The notes below the pieces were generated by a model, which was not told where the DNA came from, did not search any database, and saw nothing but the letters and a program-made list of their open reading frames with translations. Below are positions 24,285 through 33,422 of a stretch of 59,555 nucleotides of DNA, one piece after another. The stretch lies in assembly GCA_017626325.1 (NCBI GenBank), contig JAGAIZ010000024.1:1-59555 (forward strand), written 5' to 3'. How positions within the stretch are numbered: the first letter of the stretch is position 1; each line of letters begins with the position of its first letter. The stretch comes from Lachnospiraceae bacterium. GTDB taxonomy: Bacteria; Bacillota; Clostridia; Lachnospirales; Lachnospiraceae. The position numbers were made by a program, and so were the translations under genes.

Positions 24285-25573
24285 TATTCAAAGCGAACAT
24301 GAACGGAGTTGGCGTGAGCCGTCAGTCCTTCCTTCTTCGCAAACAGCTCGATATCCTCATGCGCCCGTGCCAGCGCCTCTCTGGAATAGGAAATGATGCT
24401 GGTCTTCTTCATAAAATCATCTACGTTCAGGGGCGAGAAGAACTTCGCCGTGCCGTTGGTCGGCAGGATATGATTCGGCCCTGCATAGTAATCTCCAAGA
24501 GGTTCGGAGGAGTATTCGCCCAGGAAAATCGCGCCGGCATTCTTGATCTTCGTCATCACATTGTACGGGTCTTTCGTCAGAATCTCCAGATGTTCGGAGG
24601 CAATAGCGTTTGCCGCTTCCACCGCTTCCTCCATAGTCTCCGCCGCGATGATATATCCGTAGTTATCCAGTGATTTACGGATAATGTCCGCTCTGGAAAG
24701 CTCCTGCAGGAAACCGTCAATCTGCCGCTCCACTTCCGCCGCAAGCTCTTTGCTTGTGGTGATCAGAATAGCGCTTGCCAGTTCGTCATGCTCCGCCTGG
24801 GAAAGCAGATCCGCCGCCACGTACCGGGGATTAGCCGTCTCATCCGCCAGCACCAGAATTTCACTGGGTCCTGCGATGGAATCAATGCTCACATAGCCGA
24901 AGCAGGCCTTCTTAGCCAGAGCCACGAAGATATTGCCCGGACCCGTAATCTTATCTACCTTGGGAATGCTTTCCGTGCCGTGCGCCATCGCGGCAATTGC
25001 CTGCGCGCCGCCCACCTTATAGATCTCGTCCACGCCCGCAATCTTAGCGGCTACCAGCGTTCCTGAATTGACCTTACCGTCCGCGCCGGCGGGGGTCGTC
25101 ATAATAATCTTATTAACGCCCGCTGCTTTGGCAGGGATTACATTCATTAATACGCTGCTGGGATAAGCAGCCTTGCCGCCGGGTACATAGACGCCGGAGA
25201 CGGCGATGGGCAGAATCCGCTGTCCTAAGATGGAACCGTCCTCCTTCGTGTCAATCCAACTGTTTCGAAGCTGCTTCTTATGAAAATCAGCGATATTGGC
25301 GGCGGAGCGCTTCATGACCTCAATAAAGTCGCTTTCCGTCCGGGCGAACGCCTCTTCAATCTCTGCTTCCGTCACCCGGATATTTTCCGCGGAGATATCC
25401 CATTTATCAAATTTCTTCGTATATTCGAAGACTGCCTCATCCCCTTTTTCGCGGACGTTGGTAATAATATCCGCCACCACGGCCTCGTATTGTCCATAAT
25501 GGTTAGGACTTCTCTTCAATAAGCTGTCCAGTAAATCCTGCTTCGTCTGCTCAGTCAGTTCAATTCTTTTCAT
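24284..25573 (-). CDS. hisD: Histidinol dehydrogenase
   Basis: About 429 residues from the ATG at 25573 (MKRIELTE). Family signatures are present: GVYVPGGKAAYPSS, the substrate-site stretch around IAGPSEILVLAD, and AEHDELA with zinc ligands. It catalyses the last two oxidations from histidinol to histidine. The open frame to 25615 has no better start. A 108-bp structured gap separates it from hisB. Confidence 0.96.
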   Translation of the reverse strand: MKRIELTEQTKQDLLDSLLKRSPNHYGQYEAVVADIITNVREKGDEAVFEYTKKFDKWDISAENIRVTEAEIEEAFARTESDFIEVMKRSAANIADFHKKQLRNSWIDTKEDGSILGQRILPIAVSGVYVPGGKAAYPSSVLMNVIPAKAAGVNKIIMTTPAGADGKVNSGTLVAAKIAGVDEIYKVGGAQAIAAMAHGTESIPKVDKITGPGNIFVALAKKACFGYVSIDSIAGPSEILVLADETANPRYVAADLLSQAEHDELASAILITTSKELAAEVERQIDGFLQELSRADIIRKSLDNYGYIIAAETMEEAVEAANAIASEHLEILTKDPYNVMTKIKNAGAIFLGEYSSEPLGDYYAGPNHILPTNGTAKFFSPLNVDDFMKKTSIISYSREALARAHEDIELFAKKEGLTAHANSVHVRFE

Positions 25574-25667
25574 GATAAGTAACCGTGCCTTTCTGTCAGT
25601 CTGCCGATAATACAAGCTGTCTGTTTATGATATTTTATACTGTTCTAATCTCCTTAAAGCCGGAAGT

Positions 25668-26312
25668 TTACAAGCATGCCTTCAGATCATGAATCAGCTT
25701 CTTAATCCGCTCCGGCTCCATCTGCATACTCACCTGATTGACGATCATCCTGGCGGAGAGCGGGCAGATTTCCTCCAGCACGCCCAGTCCGTTCTCCTTC
25801 AGGGTCGAACCCGTCTCTACAATATCCACGATCACATCAGATAACTTCACAATCGGTCCCAGCTCAACAGAACCGTTTAATTTGATGATATCTACGGTCT
25901 GATGCTTCTTATTATAGAAATAATCCTTGGCTATATTAGGATATTTGCTCGCCACGCGGATCATCTCATGATGTTTCAGAAGTTCTCTGGCGCTTTCCGG
26001 TCCGCAGACGCACATGCGGCACTTGCCGTAGCCTAAGTCCAGCACCTCGTAGACCCGTCTGTTTTCCTCCATAATCGTGTCTTTGCCGACCACGCCGATA
26101 TCGGCGGCGCCATATTCCACATAAGTCGGCACGTCAGGGCCTTTTGCAAGGAAAAATTTGAATTTCATCTCTTCATTGACAAAAATCAGCTTCCGGGAAT
26201 CCTTTTCTTTCATTTCCTCGCAGGTAATGCCGATTTTTTCGAATAATTCCATCGTCTTATTGGCAAGACGGCCTTTGCCCAGGGCGAAGGTTAAATATCT
26301 GTCGTCACTCAT
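25668..26312 (-). CDS. hisG: ATP phosphoribosyltransferase, short form
   Basis: 214 residues from the ATG at 26312 (MSDDRYLTFALGKGRL). This is the short, catalytic-only HisG, which needs HisZ for activity and feedback control; hisZ lies immediately upstream and overlaps it by 8 nt. The long open frame to 26450 is an artefact of the overlap. It performs the first committed step of histidine synthesis. Confidence 0.96.
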   Translation of the reverse strand: MSDDRYLTFALGKGRLANKTMELFEKIGITCEEMKEKDSRKLIFVNEEMKFKFFLAKGPDVPTYVEYGAADIGVVGKDTIMEENRRVYEVLDLGYGKCRMCVCGPESARELLKHHEMIRVASKYPNIAKDYFYNKKHQTVDIIKLNGSVELGPIVKLSDVIVDIVETGSTLKENGLGVLEEICPLSARMIVNQVSMQMEPERIKKLIHDLKACL

Positions 26313-27447
26313 TATGATCACACTTTCTGTTTTCTTTATCGGCAGGCAGCAGCTCCACATGCTTGCCCTCTGCGCGCATTCTCTTCGCGCACATAAGCTG
26401 CTCTTTAAAATTATCTTCCGTATAATAAAGCTTCTCACACCGCTCCGCACCGGAAATCATAACGACCTGTCTGCTCATAGCCGCCAGCAGGTCGTCCACA
26501 ACAATCATAAATCCGATCGCCGGAGCGTCCTTCCCGAAGCGGCTCAACAGGCTGTCATATCGCCCGCCCTTGACAATCGCGTCTCCCACGCCGTAGGTAT
26601 AACCTTTGAAGATAATGCCCGTATAATAATTATACTTACTGAGCATACCAAGGTCAAAGGAAACATATTTCTCCACGCCATAATCACACAACACCTGATA
26701 AACTTTCTCAAGCCGTTCTACCGCATCCTTAGAGCGTCTGTTGGAAACCGCGTTTCCGGCTTCCTTCAGAATATCCGCACTGCCGAACAATTCTCCCACC
26801 TTAAGAAGCGTATCCTTGTCCTTCTGCTTCACATGCATGCTCTCCAGTACTTCCTCCGCGCCGAAGAAATTCTTGCCGGATATATATTCCCGCACCTCCA
26901 ATTCCTTCTCTTCATCCAGTCCTACCTGGGCGCAGATACCCTTGAAATATTCCAGATTGCCGATGCTGATCTGAAAATCGCTTAATCCCGCATGGTAGAG
27001 GGCTTCGATCGTCATCGCGATCATCTCCGCATCCGCCTGGACAGAAGCATCTCCGATCAGTTCCGCCCCCATCTGCGTGACCTCCTTTAGCTTGCCCTGC
27101 AGATTCGAGGTGTTTGTAAAGGTATTGCCCTGATAGCAAAAACGGATCGGCACATTCTCATCCATAAAATACTTCGCCGCACATCTGGCAATAGAAGGTG
27201 TGAAATCCGGGCGAAGCACCAGGGTATTGCCTTCCTTATCAAAGAATTTGTAGAGTTCCTTGGACGGCGTGGTTCCTACTTCTCTGGAAAACACATCGAA
27301 AAACTCAAAGGTCGGCGTCTGAATATCCCGGTAACCGTAGCCACTGATCTTCTCCTGCAAAAGCCGCTCTACAACATTCTTCTTCTCCTTCTCATCTCCG
27401 TAAATGTCTCTTACGCCTTCCGGTGTATGTACTAATTTCCTGCTCAT
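26305..27447 (-). CDS. hisZ: ATP phosphoribosyltransferase regulatory subunit HisZ
   Basis: About 380 residues from the ATG at 27447 (MSRKLVHTPEGVRD), with GGAAAGG upstream. It is related to the histidyl-tRNA synthetase catalytic domain but used as the allosteric partner of short HisG. The class II fold can be seen in RPDFTPSIARCAAKY and in the late GGRYDSLLSRFG motif. It overlaps hisG (AATGAGTGA), a sign of tight coupling. First gene of the his operon. Confidence 0.94.
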   Translation of the reverse strand: MSRKLVHTPEGVRDIYGDEKEKKNVVERLLQEKISGYGYRDIQTPTFEFFDVFSREVGTTPSKELYKFFDKEGNTLVLRPDFTPSIARCAAKYFMDENVPIRFCYQGNTFTNTSNLQGKLKEVTQMGAELIGDASVQADAEMIAMTIEALYHAGLSDFQISIGNLEYFKGICAQVGLDEEKELEVREYISGKNFFGAEEVLESMHVKQKDKDTLLKVGELFGSADILKEAGNAVSNRRSKDAVERLEKVYQVLCDYGVEKYVSFDLGMLSKYNYYTGIIFKGYTYGVGDAIVKGGRYDSLLSRFGKDAPAIGFMIVVDDLLAAMSRQVVMISGAERCEKLYYTEDNFKEQLMCAKRMRAEGKHVELLPADKENRKCDHNE

Positions 27448-27502
27448 TTCTTTATGCCTTTCCGCAGCATATAAGACATACCCTGCCGGGAATGTCCGGC
27501 CG

Positions 27503-27526
27503 AACACTTTATCGCTTTAAAGTGTT
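27503..27526 (-). other. Hairpin in the his operon leader
   Basis: A 9-bp perfect stem (AACACTTTA at 27503-27511 with TAAAGTGTT at 27518-27526) has a 6-nt loop. It is followed in the transcript by a small GCCGG/CCGGC hairpin (27485-27500). I see neither a His-codon leader peptide nor T-box landmarks. Confidence 0.55.
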
Positions 27527-27561
27527 AATTCATTACCATGCTACTTTATTAAACTTCAAAT

Positions 27562-27590
27562 ACTATATCGAACTTCTCATTCTTTGTCAA
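27562..27590 (-). promoter_or_regulatory. his operon promoter
   Basis: On the minus strand, TTGACA (27590-27585) and TATAGT (27567-27562) are spaced by 17 bp. The leader to hisZ is about 108 nt and holds two hairpins. Confidence 0.82.
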
Positions 27591-27601
27591 GCATAATCGC
27601 A

Positions 27602-30232
27602 TCAGCAGGCGCCGCTTAAGACCTGCGCCAGCGTCTCTTTCAGTTTTCGGACATCCACCGGCTTTGCCACATGCGCATTCATTCCCGCCTGCATCGCCCT
27701 TTCCTTGTCCTCCGCGAATGCGTCCGCCGTCATTGCTATGATGGGAATATCCGCAAGGGCTTTATCCGGCAGGTTACGGATCCGGCCGGCGGCTTCATAC
27801 CCATCCATATTCGGCATCTGTATATCCATAAGGATGAAGTCATATTGCCCGGGTTCCGCACTTTGTACCTTCTCAACGGCAATCAGTCCGTCCTCTGCCG
27901 TATCAATGATCATACCGTCTTCCTGGAGAATATCCCTGGCAATTTCCATGTTCAGTTCATTGTCCTCCACGAGCAGCACCTTTAACCCGGCAAAGTCGAT
28001 TGCTTCCTGTTTTCCTCCCGGCTGGTCCGGTGTCTCCTGCCCTGTTTCTTCCCCACAGCAGTAAGAAAGCTTGTGATACAGCTCTGTCATGAAAAGCGGC
28101 TTGCTGATAAACCCTGTTATGCCGGCTTCCTTGGCTTCCTCCTCTATCTCGCTGTAATCGTAGGCAGACAGCAGGATAATGGTAATATCATCCCCGACGA
28201 TCTTGCGAATCTGCCGTGCGGTCTCAATCCCGTTCATGTCCGGCATCAGCCAGTCAATAATATATACGGCAAACCTATCCCCAATCGTCACTGCTTCCTG
28301 GGTACGCACCACCGCCTCTTTTCCGTAGGCAGTCCATTCCGGACGCATTCCGATCTGGCGCAGCATCGAGGAAACGCTCTGACACGCATTCAGATCATCA
28401 TCCACCACAAGGGCACGCAGGCCCTCCAGCGAACGTATCGTGCGAGCCTCCTGGGATTCCCCGTATATTTTGAACGGCAGTGTGAGAATAAATTCCGTTC
28501 CGACCCCTTCCTGCGACTCCACCTCAATGGCGCCGCCCATCATGTCAACGATGTTCTTCGTGATCGCCATGCCAAGACCTGTGCCCTGGACTCCGGAAGT
28601 CGTAGAAGATTTTGCCCGCGTGAACGGGTCGAATATGGTCTTTAAGAATTCCTGGTCCATTCCGATTCCGTTATCCTTCACACGGAATTCATAGGTTCCG
28701 TACCCGTCGGCGTCACGTCTTAACTGTGAAATCCGGATGGCAATGGTGCCGCCGGGTCCTGTGTATTTTACACTGTTCGAGACGAGGTTAAGCAGCACCT
28801 GATTCAGCCGCAGTCTGTCACAGATAATATTTTCATCCTCGACTCCGACCGTATCTATGTACAATTCCTGCTTTTTATTATTGATATCCGCCATGATAAT
28901 ATCACGAAGACTGTGCATGATATCCGGCAGGTTTTCCTTATCCTCGTTAATGGTCACTTTTCCGGATTCGATACGGCTCATATCCAGGACATCGTTGATC
29001 AGCGACAGCAGGTGCCTGGAAGCGTTGTTGATCTTCTCAAGGTATTCCTGCGTTTTCACAGGATCTTCTACATATTTTGCCGCCATGCCCGTAAATCCGA
29101 TAATAGCATTCATGGGCGTGCGGATATCGTGGGACATATTGTTCAAAAATGTCGTTTTCGCCCGGTTCGCGGAATGCGCCATATCAAGCGCCTGCTTTAA
29201 CTGCTCCTGATACTCCATCTCCTGTTTTCGTTTTTCCTTTTCCAGTTTCAATGCGGTCTGCTGTCTTCTCTGGTTCACAAACAGGGCGAACACAATAACG
29301 GCAATGACTGCGATAATCGCCAAAAGCAGCATAAACAACCGCAATATTGCACTTGTCTGTATCTCAAAAACAGACATCGGTACCGTCGTGATAAAATACC
29401 ACGGTGTGAAATCCAGGGTACTGATAACCATAAGGCTCTCCCGGCCGTCCTGCGTATATATGGCAGACGTCAGCTTCCCTTTGGAAACAGACGCGCGAAG
29501 CTCATCTGCGGATGCGTAGCCCCTGAACTCCGCATCCTTTAAATCTTCATAAAAATTATCGTAGGTCAGAATGCTGTGACTCTTGCTGACATTGACAATA
29601 TAATTGCCCTCCTCGTCAATCACCGAGCTGAAGCCCTGCGAATTGTAGCTGTCAATTTTCAGTTCCTTTTCCAGTGTTGAAATATCCAGTCTGCACAAAA
29701 GCCATTCATAATGAATCTCTCCGACGTCAAAATCCAGCGGCACACCCAGCACCAGCATTTCCTTGCGGGTCTCCGCCCACACCGTAGCGGTATCGTTATA
29801 ACGCGCGGCAAATCTGCCGTCCTGCTCCTCGCAAAGCGCAGACAGATAATCATCCTGTGCCACAAGCCCCGAGTTCCTGTACAGCACGCCGTCGGAATCC
29901 ACACAGATCAGATATTCCGCGGAGCTGACATAATCCAAATGATCTTTAAGCGCCAAAATCACTTCTGAGGACTGCGTATAATCCGCCTCCGCTATCTTTT
30001 CCGCCACCGTCTCCATCTCGGACCAGCGCAGACTCAGACTGTTATAAATGCTGTTCGCGTCGTGCTTCACCAGCTCTTCGATGGAGACTAAGTTTGTCTC
30101 CACAATTCTGTCCCTGACTGCGGACATGATCCCGGTGAATGAAATGGCCAGCAATACCGCACATACAATAATAATAAGATATATGTTCCACGTTCCCTTT
30201 CGTTTGGCTGATTTCTCTTGTGTTTTAGCCAT
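27602..30232 (-). CDS. Hybrid sensor histidine kinase with two receiver domains
   Basis: 876 residues. TM1 is about 15-37; an extracytoplasmic Cache-like sensor spans about 38-293; TM2 is about 296-320, with a short coiled linker and no clear HAMP domain. HisKA has phospho-acceptor His368 (NMSHDIRTP), followed by HATPase (N box about 477-488, DNGIGM, GTGLGM). Receiver 1 has Asp660 (IIDWLMPDMNG) and receiver 2 has Asp803 (LMDIQMPNMDG). No output domain is present, so signal must pass to a separate regulator. It starts 43 bp after a solute-binding lipoprotein gene, which may deliver ligand to the sensor. Confidence 0.93.
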   Translation of the reverse strand: MAKTQEKSAKRKGTWNIYLIIIVCAVLLAISFTGIMSAVRDRIVETNLVSIEELVKHDANSIYNSLSLRWSEMETVAEKIAEADYTQSSEVILALKDHLDYVSSAEYLICVDSDGVLYRNSGLVAQDDYLSALCEEQDGRFAARYNDTATVWAETRKEMLVLGVPLDFDVGEIHYEWLLCRLDISTLEKELKIDSYNSQGFSSVIDEEGNYIVNVSKSHSILTYDNFYEDLKDAEFRGYASADELRASVSKGKLTSAIYTQDGRESLMVISTLDFTPWYFITTVPMSVFEIQTSAILRLFMLLLAIIAVIAVIVFALFVNQRRQQTALKLEKEKRKQEMEYQEQLKQALDMAHSANRAKTTFLNNMSHDIRTPMNAIIGFTGMAAKYVEDPVKTQEYLEKINNASRHLLSLINDVLDMSRIESGKVTINEDKENLPDIMHSLRDIIMADINNKKQELYIDTVGVEDENIICDRLRLNQVLLNLVSNSVKYTGPGGTIAIRISQLRRDADGYGTYEFRVKDNGIGMDQEFLKTIFDPFTRAKSSTTSGVQGTGLGMAITKNIVDMMGGAIEVESQEGVGTEFILTLPFKIYGESQEARTIRSLEGLRALVVDDDLNACQSVSSMLRQIGMRPEWTAYGKEAVVRTQEAVTIGDRFAVYIIDWLMPDMNGIETARQIRKIVGDDITIILLSAYDYSEIEEEAKEAGITGFISKPLFMTELYHKLSYCCGEETGQETPDQPGGKQEAIDFAGLKVLLVEDNELNMEIARDILQEDGMIIDTAEDGLIAVEKVQSAEPGQYDFILMDIQMPNMDGYEAAGRIRNLPDKALADIPIIAMTADAFAEDKERAMQAGMNAHVAKPVDVRKLKETLAQVLSGAC

Positions 30233-30275
30233 AATAAATCTCTCCCGGCAAAATAATCCTCATACAATTGTACCA

Positions 30276-31595
30276 TCAGTCATGCAGCGTTCTTGCCGCG
30301 GATGTAATCGCGGCATTGCAGTCCGCATCCAGCCCCGCCGCGGCTTCCGCCGCAGTCTCTTTTCCGGTGAGCAGCGCATGGATATGCGGCCAGAAGGCCT
30401 GTCTGACGGCTGCCCAGTTCGGATTATTTGCCGTAAAATCGACGGAACAGTCCGTATTGGCAGAGAGCTCCTCCGCCATGGGCAACTGGTCCTCCCAGCG
30501 CTGCGTAACGCTCTTAGAGCAGGGCATTCCACAGGTAGAATAATCCATAAGCTCCGGCGTCTCATAGATATATTTCAGAAAATCCTTTACGACCTCCGTT
30601 TTCTTTGCATCCCCATTGTCAAATGCCATGAATCCGGTAATCCAATTGCTGTTCACACCCTCCGCATCAGCGCCGGGAAAATTGACATATCCCAGGTCGA
30701 AGTCTTTCAAGGTCGATATAAGGGCGGAATTCCATACATAAATCGCGATCTGTCCGTTTACGAACATCTGACTGCAGTCGCTGATTTCGAGATCCTCACA
30801 GCCCTCCGGATAATATCCTTTCTCATAATTGTCCTTCAGCCACTGCAGCCCCGCGATTCCCTCCTGGGTGTTCAGATGGAAAAGTCCATCCTCATCGAAA
30901 AAGTCCGAACCCTTGCAGCGGAGCTGAATCATCGTATGGGTGTCCCCCTGTTCATTCTTGGCGTACATCATCATCGGATAATGGTTCTCCGGCAGCTTTT
31001 CCTCCAGGGTGGAGAGAATCAGTTCCCAGTCCTCTAAGCTCCAGCCCTGAATCTCTTCCGCATCGGAAATATACTCCTCAAGACCGCACTGACGGAAGAT
31101 TTCTTTGTTATAGCACATGATATTCTCGAGAGAATAAAACGGCATGAGATACGTCTTTCCGTTAGAACCCCGGGAAAGCTCCCATGTAGTCTCACTGATA
31201 TCATTCCTGACGGAATCCGTTATGATATCATCCAGCGGAATGGCATGTCCGTCATACATGTATCCGGAGATGGCAAAATATCCGCCGAACGTAAGATCCG
31301 GCGCGTACTCCGTGCCATAGGCGTCCGGGATATTGGCAGCATACTCCGTCTGGTCGAACACATTCACCCGGTCGTTTTTTAAAGTAACATCGTATTTTTC
31401 ATACTGGGCGGAAAATTCATCCCATGCCGCCTGGATGAACTCATTGCTGACGCCGCAGTCCGGATATGCCGCGCAGTCCACTGTAAGAATCGGGACGTTG
31501 ATATTTATCTCCACCGTCTCTTTTTTTCCTTCGCAGCCTGCAAGCAATCCACAGCAGAGTGCAAATGTCAGTATCAAGGTAGTTTTTTTCCTCAT
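30276..31595 (-). CDS. Extracellular solute-binding lipoprotein (family 1-like)
   Basis: 439 residues. A signal peptide ends in the lipobox LLAGC (Cys about residue 21), so the mature protein is lipid-anchored. The rest has the type-I sugar-binding-protein layout (SLENIMCYNKEIF, ISDCSQMFVNGQIAIYVWNS, ITGFMAFDNGDAKK). No ABC permease or ATPase gene is beside it; instead the next gene is a hybrid sensor kinase. AAAGGAG lies 6 nt before the ATG. It has its own promoter and a leader containing an intrinsic-terminator hairpin. Sugar or oligosaccharide ligands are likely but unproven. Confidence 0.9.
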   Translation of the reverse strand: MRKKTTLILTFALCCGLLAGCEGKKETVEININVPILTVDCAAYPDCGVSNEFIQAAWDEFSAQYEKYDVTLKNDRVNVFDQTEYAANIPDAYGTEYAPDLTFGGYFAISGYMYDGHAIPLDDIITDSVRNDISETTWELSRGSNGKTYLMPFYSLENIMCYNKEIFRQCGLEEYISDAEEIQGWSLEDWELILSTLEEKLPENHYPMMMYAKNEQGDTHTMIQLRCKGSDFFDEDGLFHLNTQEGIAGLQWLKDNYEKGYYPEGCEDLEISDCSQMFVNGQIAIYVWNSALISTLKDFDLGYVNFPGADAEGVNSNWITGFMAFDNGDAKKTEVVKDFLKYIYETPELMDYSTCGMPCSKSVTQRWEDQLPMAEELSANTDCSVDFTANNPNWAAVRQAFWPHIHALLTGKETAAEAAAGLDADCNAAITSAARTLHD

Positions 31596-31620
31596 AGCTC
31601 GCTCCTTTTCTTATATAAAA

Positions 31621-31658
31621 AGCGCACTGCTCCGCTTCCTGCCGGAACCTAGTGCGCT
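31621..31658 (-). terminator. Terminator-like hairpin in the leader of the binding-protein gene
   Basis: AGCGCACT (31658-31651 on the minus strand) pairs perfectly with AGTGCGCT (31628-31621), with an inner TTCC-GGCA-GGAA stem-loop, followed by TTTTTATAT. It lies after the promoter and before the ribosome-binding site, so transcription is probably attenuated. Confidence 0.75.
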
Positions 31659-31667
31659 CAAAACATC

Positions 31668-31687
31668 GATTGCCCGCGAAGGCAATC
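31668..31687 (-). other. Upstream hairpin in the same leader
   Basis: A 7-bp stem (GATTGCC/GGCAATC) with a 6-nt loop lies just before the terminator hairpin. It may be part of the sensing or antitermination structure. Confidence 0.55.
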
Positions 31688-31713
31688 CCGTATTTATAAT
31701 ACTCTTTTCCTGA

Positions 31714-31742
31714 ATTTTACCATGGAATGACCGGCACGTCAA
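31714..31742 (-). promoter_or_regulatory. Promoter of the binding-protein / sensor-kinase operon
   Basis: On the minus strand, TTGACG (31742-31737) and TAAAAT (31719-31714) are spaced by 17 bp. The start is near 31707, giving a leader of about 112 nt with two hairpins. Confidence 0.72.
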
Positions 31743-31765
31743 ACACATATACGCTTGAATTTCCA

Positions 31766-31792
31766 TATCCTCAGCTATCCTCGCATATCCTC
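31766..31792 (-). promoter_or_regulatory. Three 10-bp-phased direct repeats upstream of the promoter
   Basis: TATCCTC (GAGGATA on the minus strand) occurs at 31766-31772, 31776-31782 and 31786-31792. It is repeated exactly every 10 bp, one helical turn, and lies 24-50 bp upstream of the -35 element. This is typical of tandem activator binding. Confidence 0.55.
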
Positions 31793-31812
31793 AGACGTTC
31801 TGCATCCCCTTC

Positions 31813-32349
31813 TCAGTCGGCCCGGTCATCCAGATCCTTCTGCAGCATATCCAGATACGGCACGAGTACGCCATGCTTCTTCGGCAGTACATATTCCGGA
31901 TTTAATTCTTCATACCGGAAGCTCTTACGTCCGCCTTCCTTCGCCCTGTCCCAGAAATAACGCAGCATTTCATAGGGAAGATAATAGAAGATATCCTTGT
32001 GCGTATAATAAATCAGGAAAAAGGCAATTCCCTTCTGCTTTTCAAACCGCTCCATAAACCGTACCTGATGTTCATGGATATTCTGCAGGGAAAAGGTGTC
32101 CGTCGCGCATTCCTTGGCATCGAAGCAGACCGGAATCCCCTGTACGGCGCCGATATAATCTACGGTACTCTTCTGATCAAAATAAGCCAGCGTAATATGT
32201 CTGCTCTGCTTGTCGATCGTAATCGGCGTAATCGGCGTAGGTATCTTCTGAATCAGCGCCAGACCGCTTTCCAGATATTTTTCATTTGTTCTGTTAATCA
32301 AATCTTCCAGCGTAGAACCGCGAAGTCCGCGGGAATTCCAGGTTGCCAT
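31813..32349 (-). CDS. recU: Holliday junction resolvase RecU
   Basis: 178 residues. It matches RecU in the opening NSRGLRGSTLEDLINRTNEKY-like region, the PTPI motif, the DQKSTVDYIG stretch and CFDAKE, which carries active-site Asp/Glu/Lys residues of the nuclease fold. It resolves Holliday junctions in recombination and chromosome segregation. A ribosome-binding site AAGAGGAAGAG precedes the ATG. In many Firmicutes recU stands beside ponA; here its neighbours are a pseudouridine synthase and the binding-protein operon. Confidence 0.87.
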   Translation of the reverse strand: MATWNSRGLRGSTLEDLINRTNEKYLESGLALIQKIPTPITPITIDKQSRHITLAYFDQKSTVDYIGAVQGIPVCFDAKECATDTFSLQNIHEHQVRFMERFEKQKGIAFFLIYYTHKDIFYYLPYEMLRYFWDRAKEGGRKSFRYEELNPEYVLPKKHGVLVPYLDMLQKDLDDRAD

Positions 32350-32364
32350 GCTGTCTCTTCCTCT

Positions 32365-33354
32365 TTACTGATTTGCTGCTATCTTATGAAACATCTCCGG
32401 CAGTGCAGCATAAAAGGTCTGCCCGCTGATATCTTCGAAAGGGTCGTCGAGCACAGGGAATACGACTTTATAGGCATGCAGTAACTGAGACTGTACATGA
32501 TACGCTTTCTGATACGTATCGTTCCATGCTTTATCTCCATACTTGTAATCCCCCAGCAGCGGATGACCGATGCTCGCCAGATGGGCTCTGATCTGATGCG
32601 GTTTTCCGGTCAGCAGTTCCACTTCCAGAAGCGTCTTATCAGAATATATCTCAAGCGGCCTGTACCATGTCTTAATATAAGCTCCCTTATCCGGTCCGTC
32701 ACAGCCCTTCACAGAGACCTTATTATGCTTCTCATCTTTAACCAGATACCCCTCGATCAACTGTTCTTCTCTTACTTCGCCCTTTACATAAAGCTGATAA
32801 TACTTGTGAAGGGTTCTGCTTTGCAGCAGTTCTCCCAGAAGCTGCGCGCCTTTCAGAGACTTGGCGCACAGGACGATTCCGCTTGTGTTGCGGTCGAGCC
32901 TGTTGCAGACGGAAGGCTTGAAGGCGCCCAATTCCTGCGGGTTCATAAAGCCGCTCTGCAGAAGATATCCGATCAGCCACTCATTCAAAGAAATATCCGC
33001 GTTCTGGGCCTTCTGCGATAACACGCCTGCCGGTTTGTCCGCCAATAGAATATGATCGTTTTCATAAATAATCTGAATGGAAATATACTTCCGATAGGCA
33101 TGATAATACGCTTCACAGGCATCCTGACTCTCCCGGCCCATGAATTTATGAAGCGTCTCATCGGAAAAGAAAACCTCTATGCGGTCTCCCTCTTCCAGTT
33201 TCTCGCTGCCGCCTGCCTTTTTACCGTTCAGCGTGATATTCTTTTTGCGCAGCATTTTATACAGGAAGCTTGTTCCGGCAAGCGGAAGCAGCTTATGCAG
33301 ATATTTATCAAAGCGCTGCCCGGCCTCTTTCTCTGTGATATGTTTCTGATACAT
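32365..33354 (-). CDS. RluA-family pseudouridine synthase
   Basis: About 329 residues from the ATG at 33354 (MYQKHITEKEAG), with AGGAAAG upstream. An N-terminal S4-like RNA-binding domain precedes the catalytic domain with the active-site Asp in NRLDRNTSG. It isomerises uridines in 23S rRNA and/or tRNA; the exact target cannot be told. The next gene downstream on the same strand is recU, 15 bp away. Confidence 0.93.
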   Translation of the reverse strand: MYQKHITEKEAGQRFDKYLHKLLPLAGTSFLYKMLRKKNITLNGKKAGGSEKLEEGDRIEVFFSDETLHKFMGRESQDACEAYYHAYRKYISIQIIYENDHILLADKPAGVLSQKAQNADISLNEWLIGYLLQSGFMNPQELGAFKPSVCNRLDRNTSGIVLCAKSLKGAQLLGELLQSRTLHKYYQLYVKGEVREEQLIEGYLVKDEKHNKVSVKGCDGPDKGAYIKTWYRPLEIYSDKTLLEVELLTGKPHQIRAHLASIGHPLLGDYKYGDKAWNDTYQKAYHVQSQLLHAYKVVFPVLDDPFEDISGQTFYAALPEMFHKIAANQ

Positions 33355-33422
33355 AATTCTTACTTTCCTGTCCTTGTCAATTCCGCGTCCAACCGACAAC
33401 TCAGATGAGGACGCACATCAGA

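Noticed and set aside
27448-27555. T-box or His leader peptide upstream of hisZ
   Set aside because: No T-box sequence, specifier-like loop or run of His codons can be seen, only two simple hairpins.
30048-31037. 329-codon open frame on the plus strand
   Set aside because: Antisense to the binding-protein and kinase genes; no ribosome-binding site or family features.
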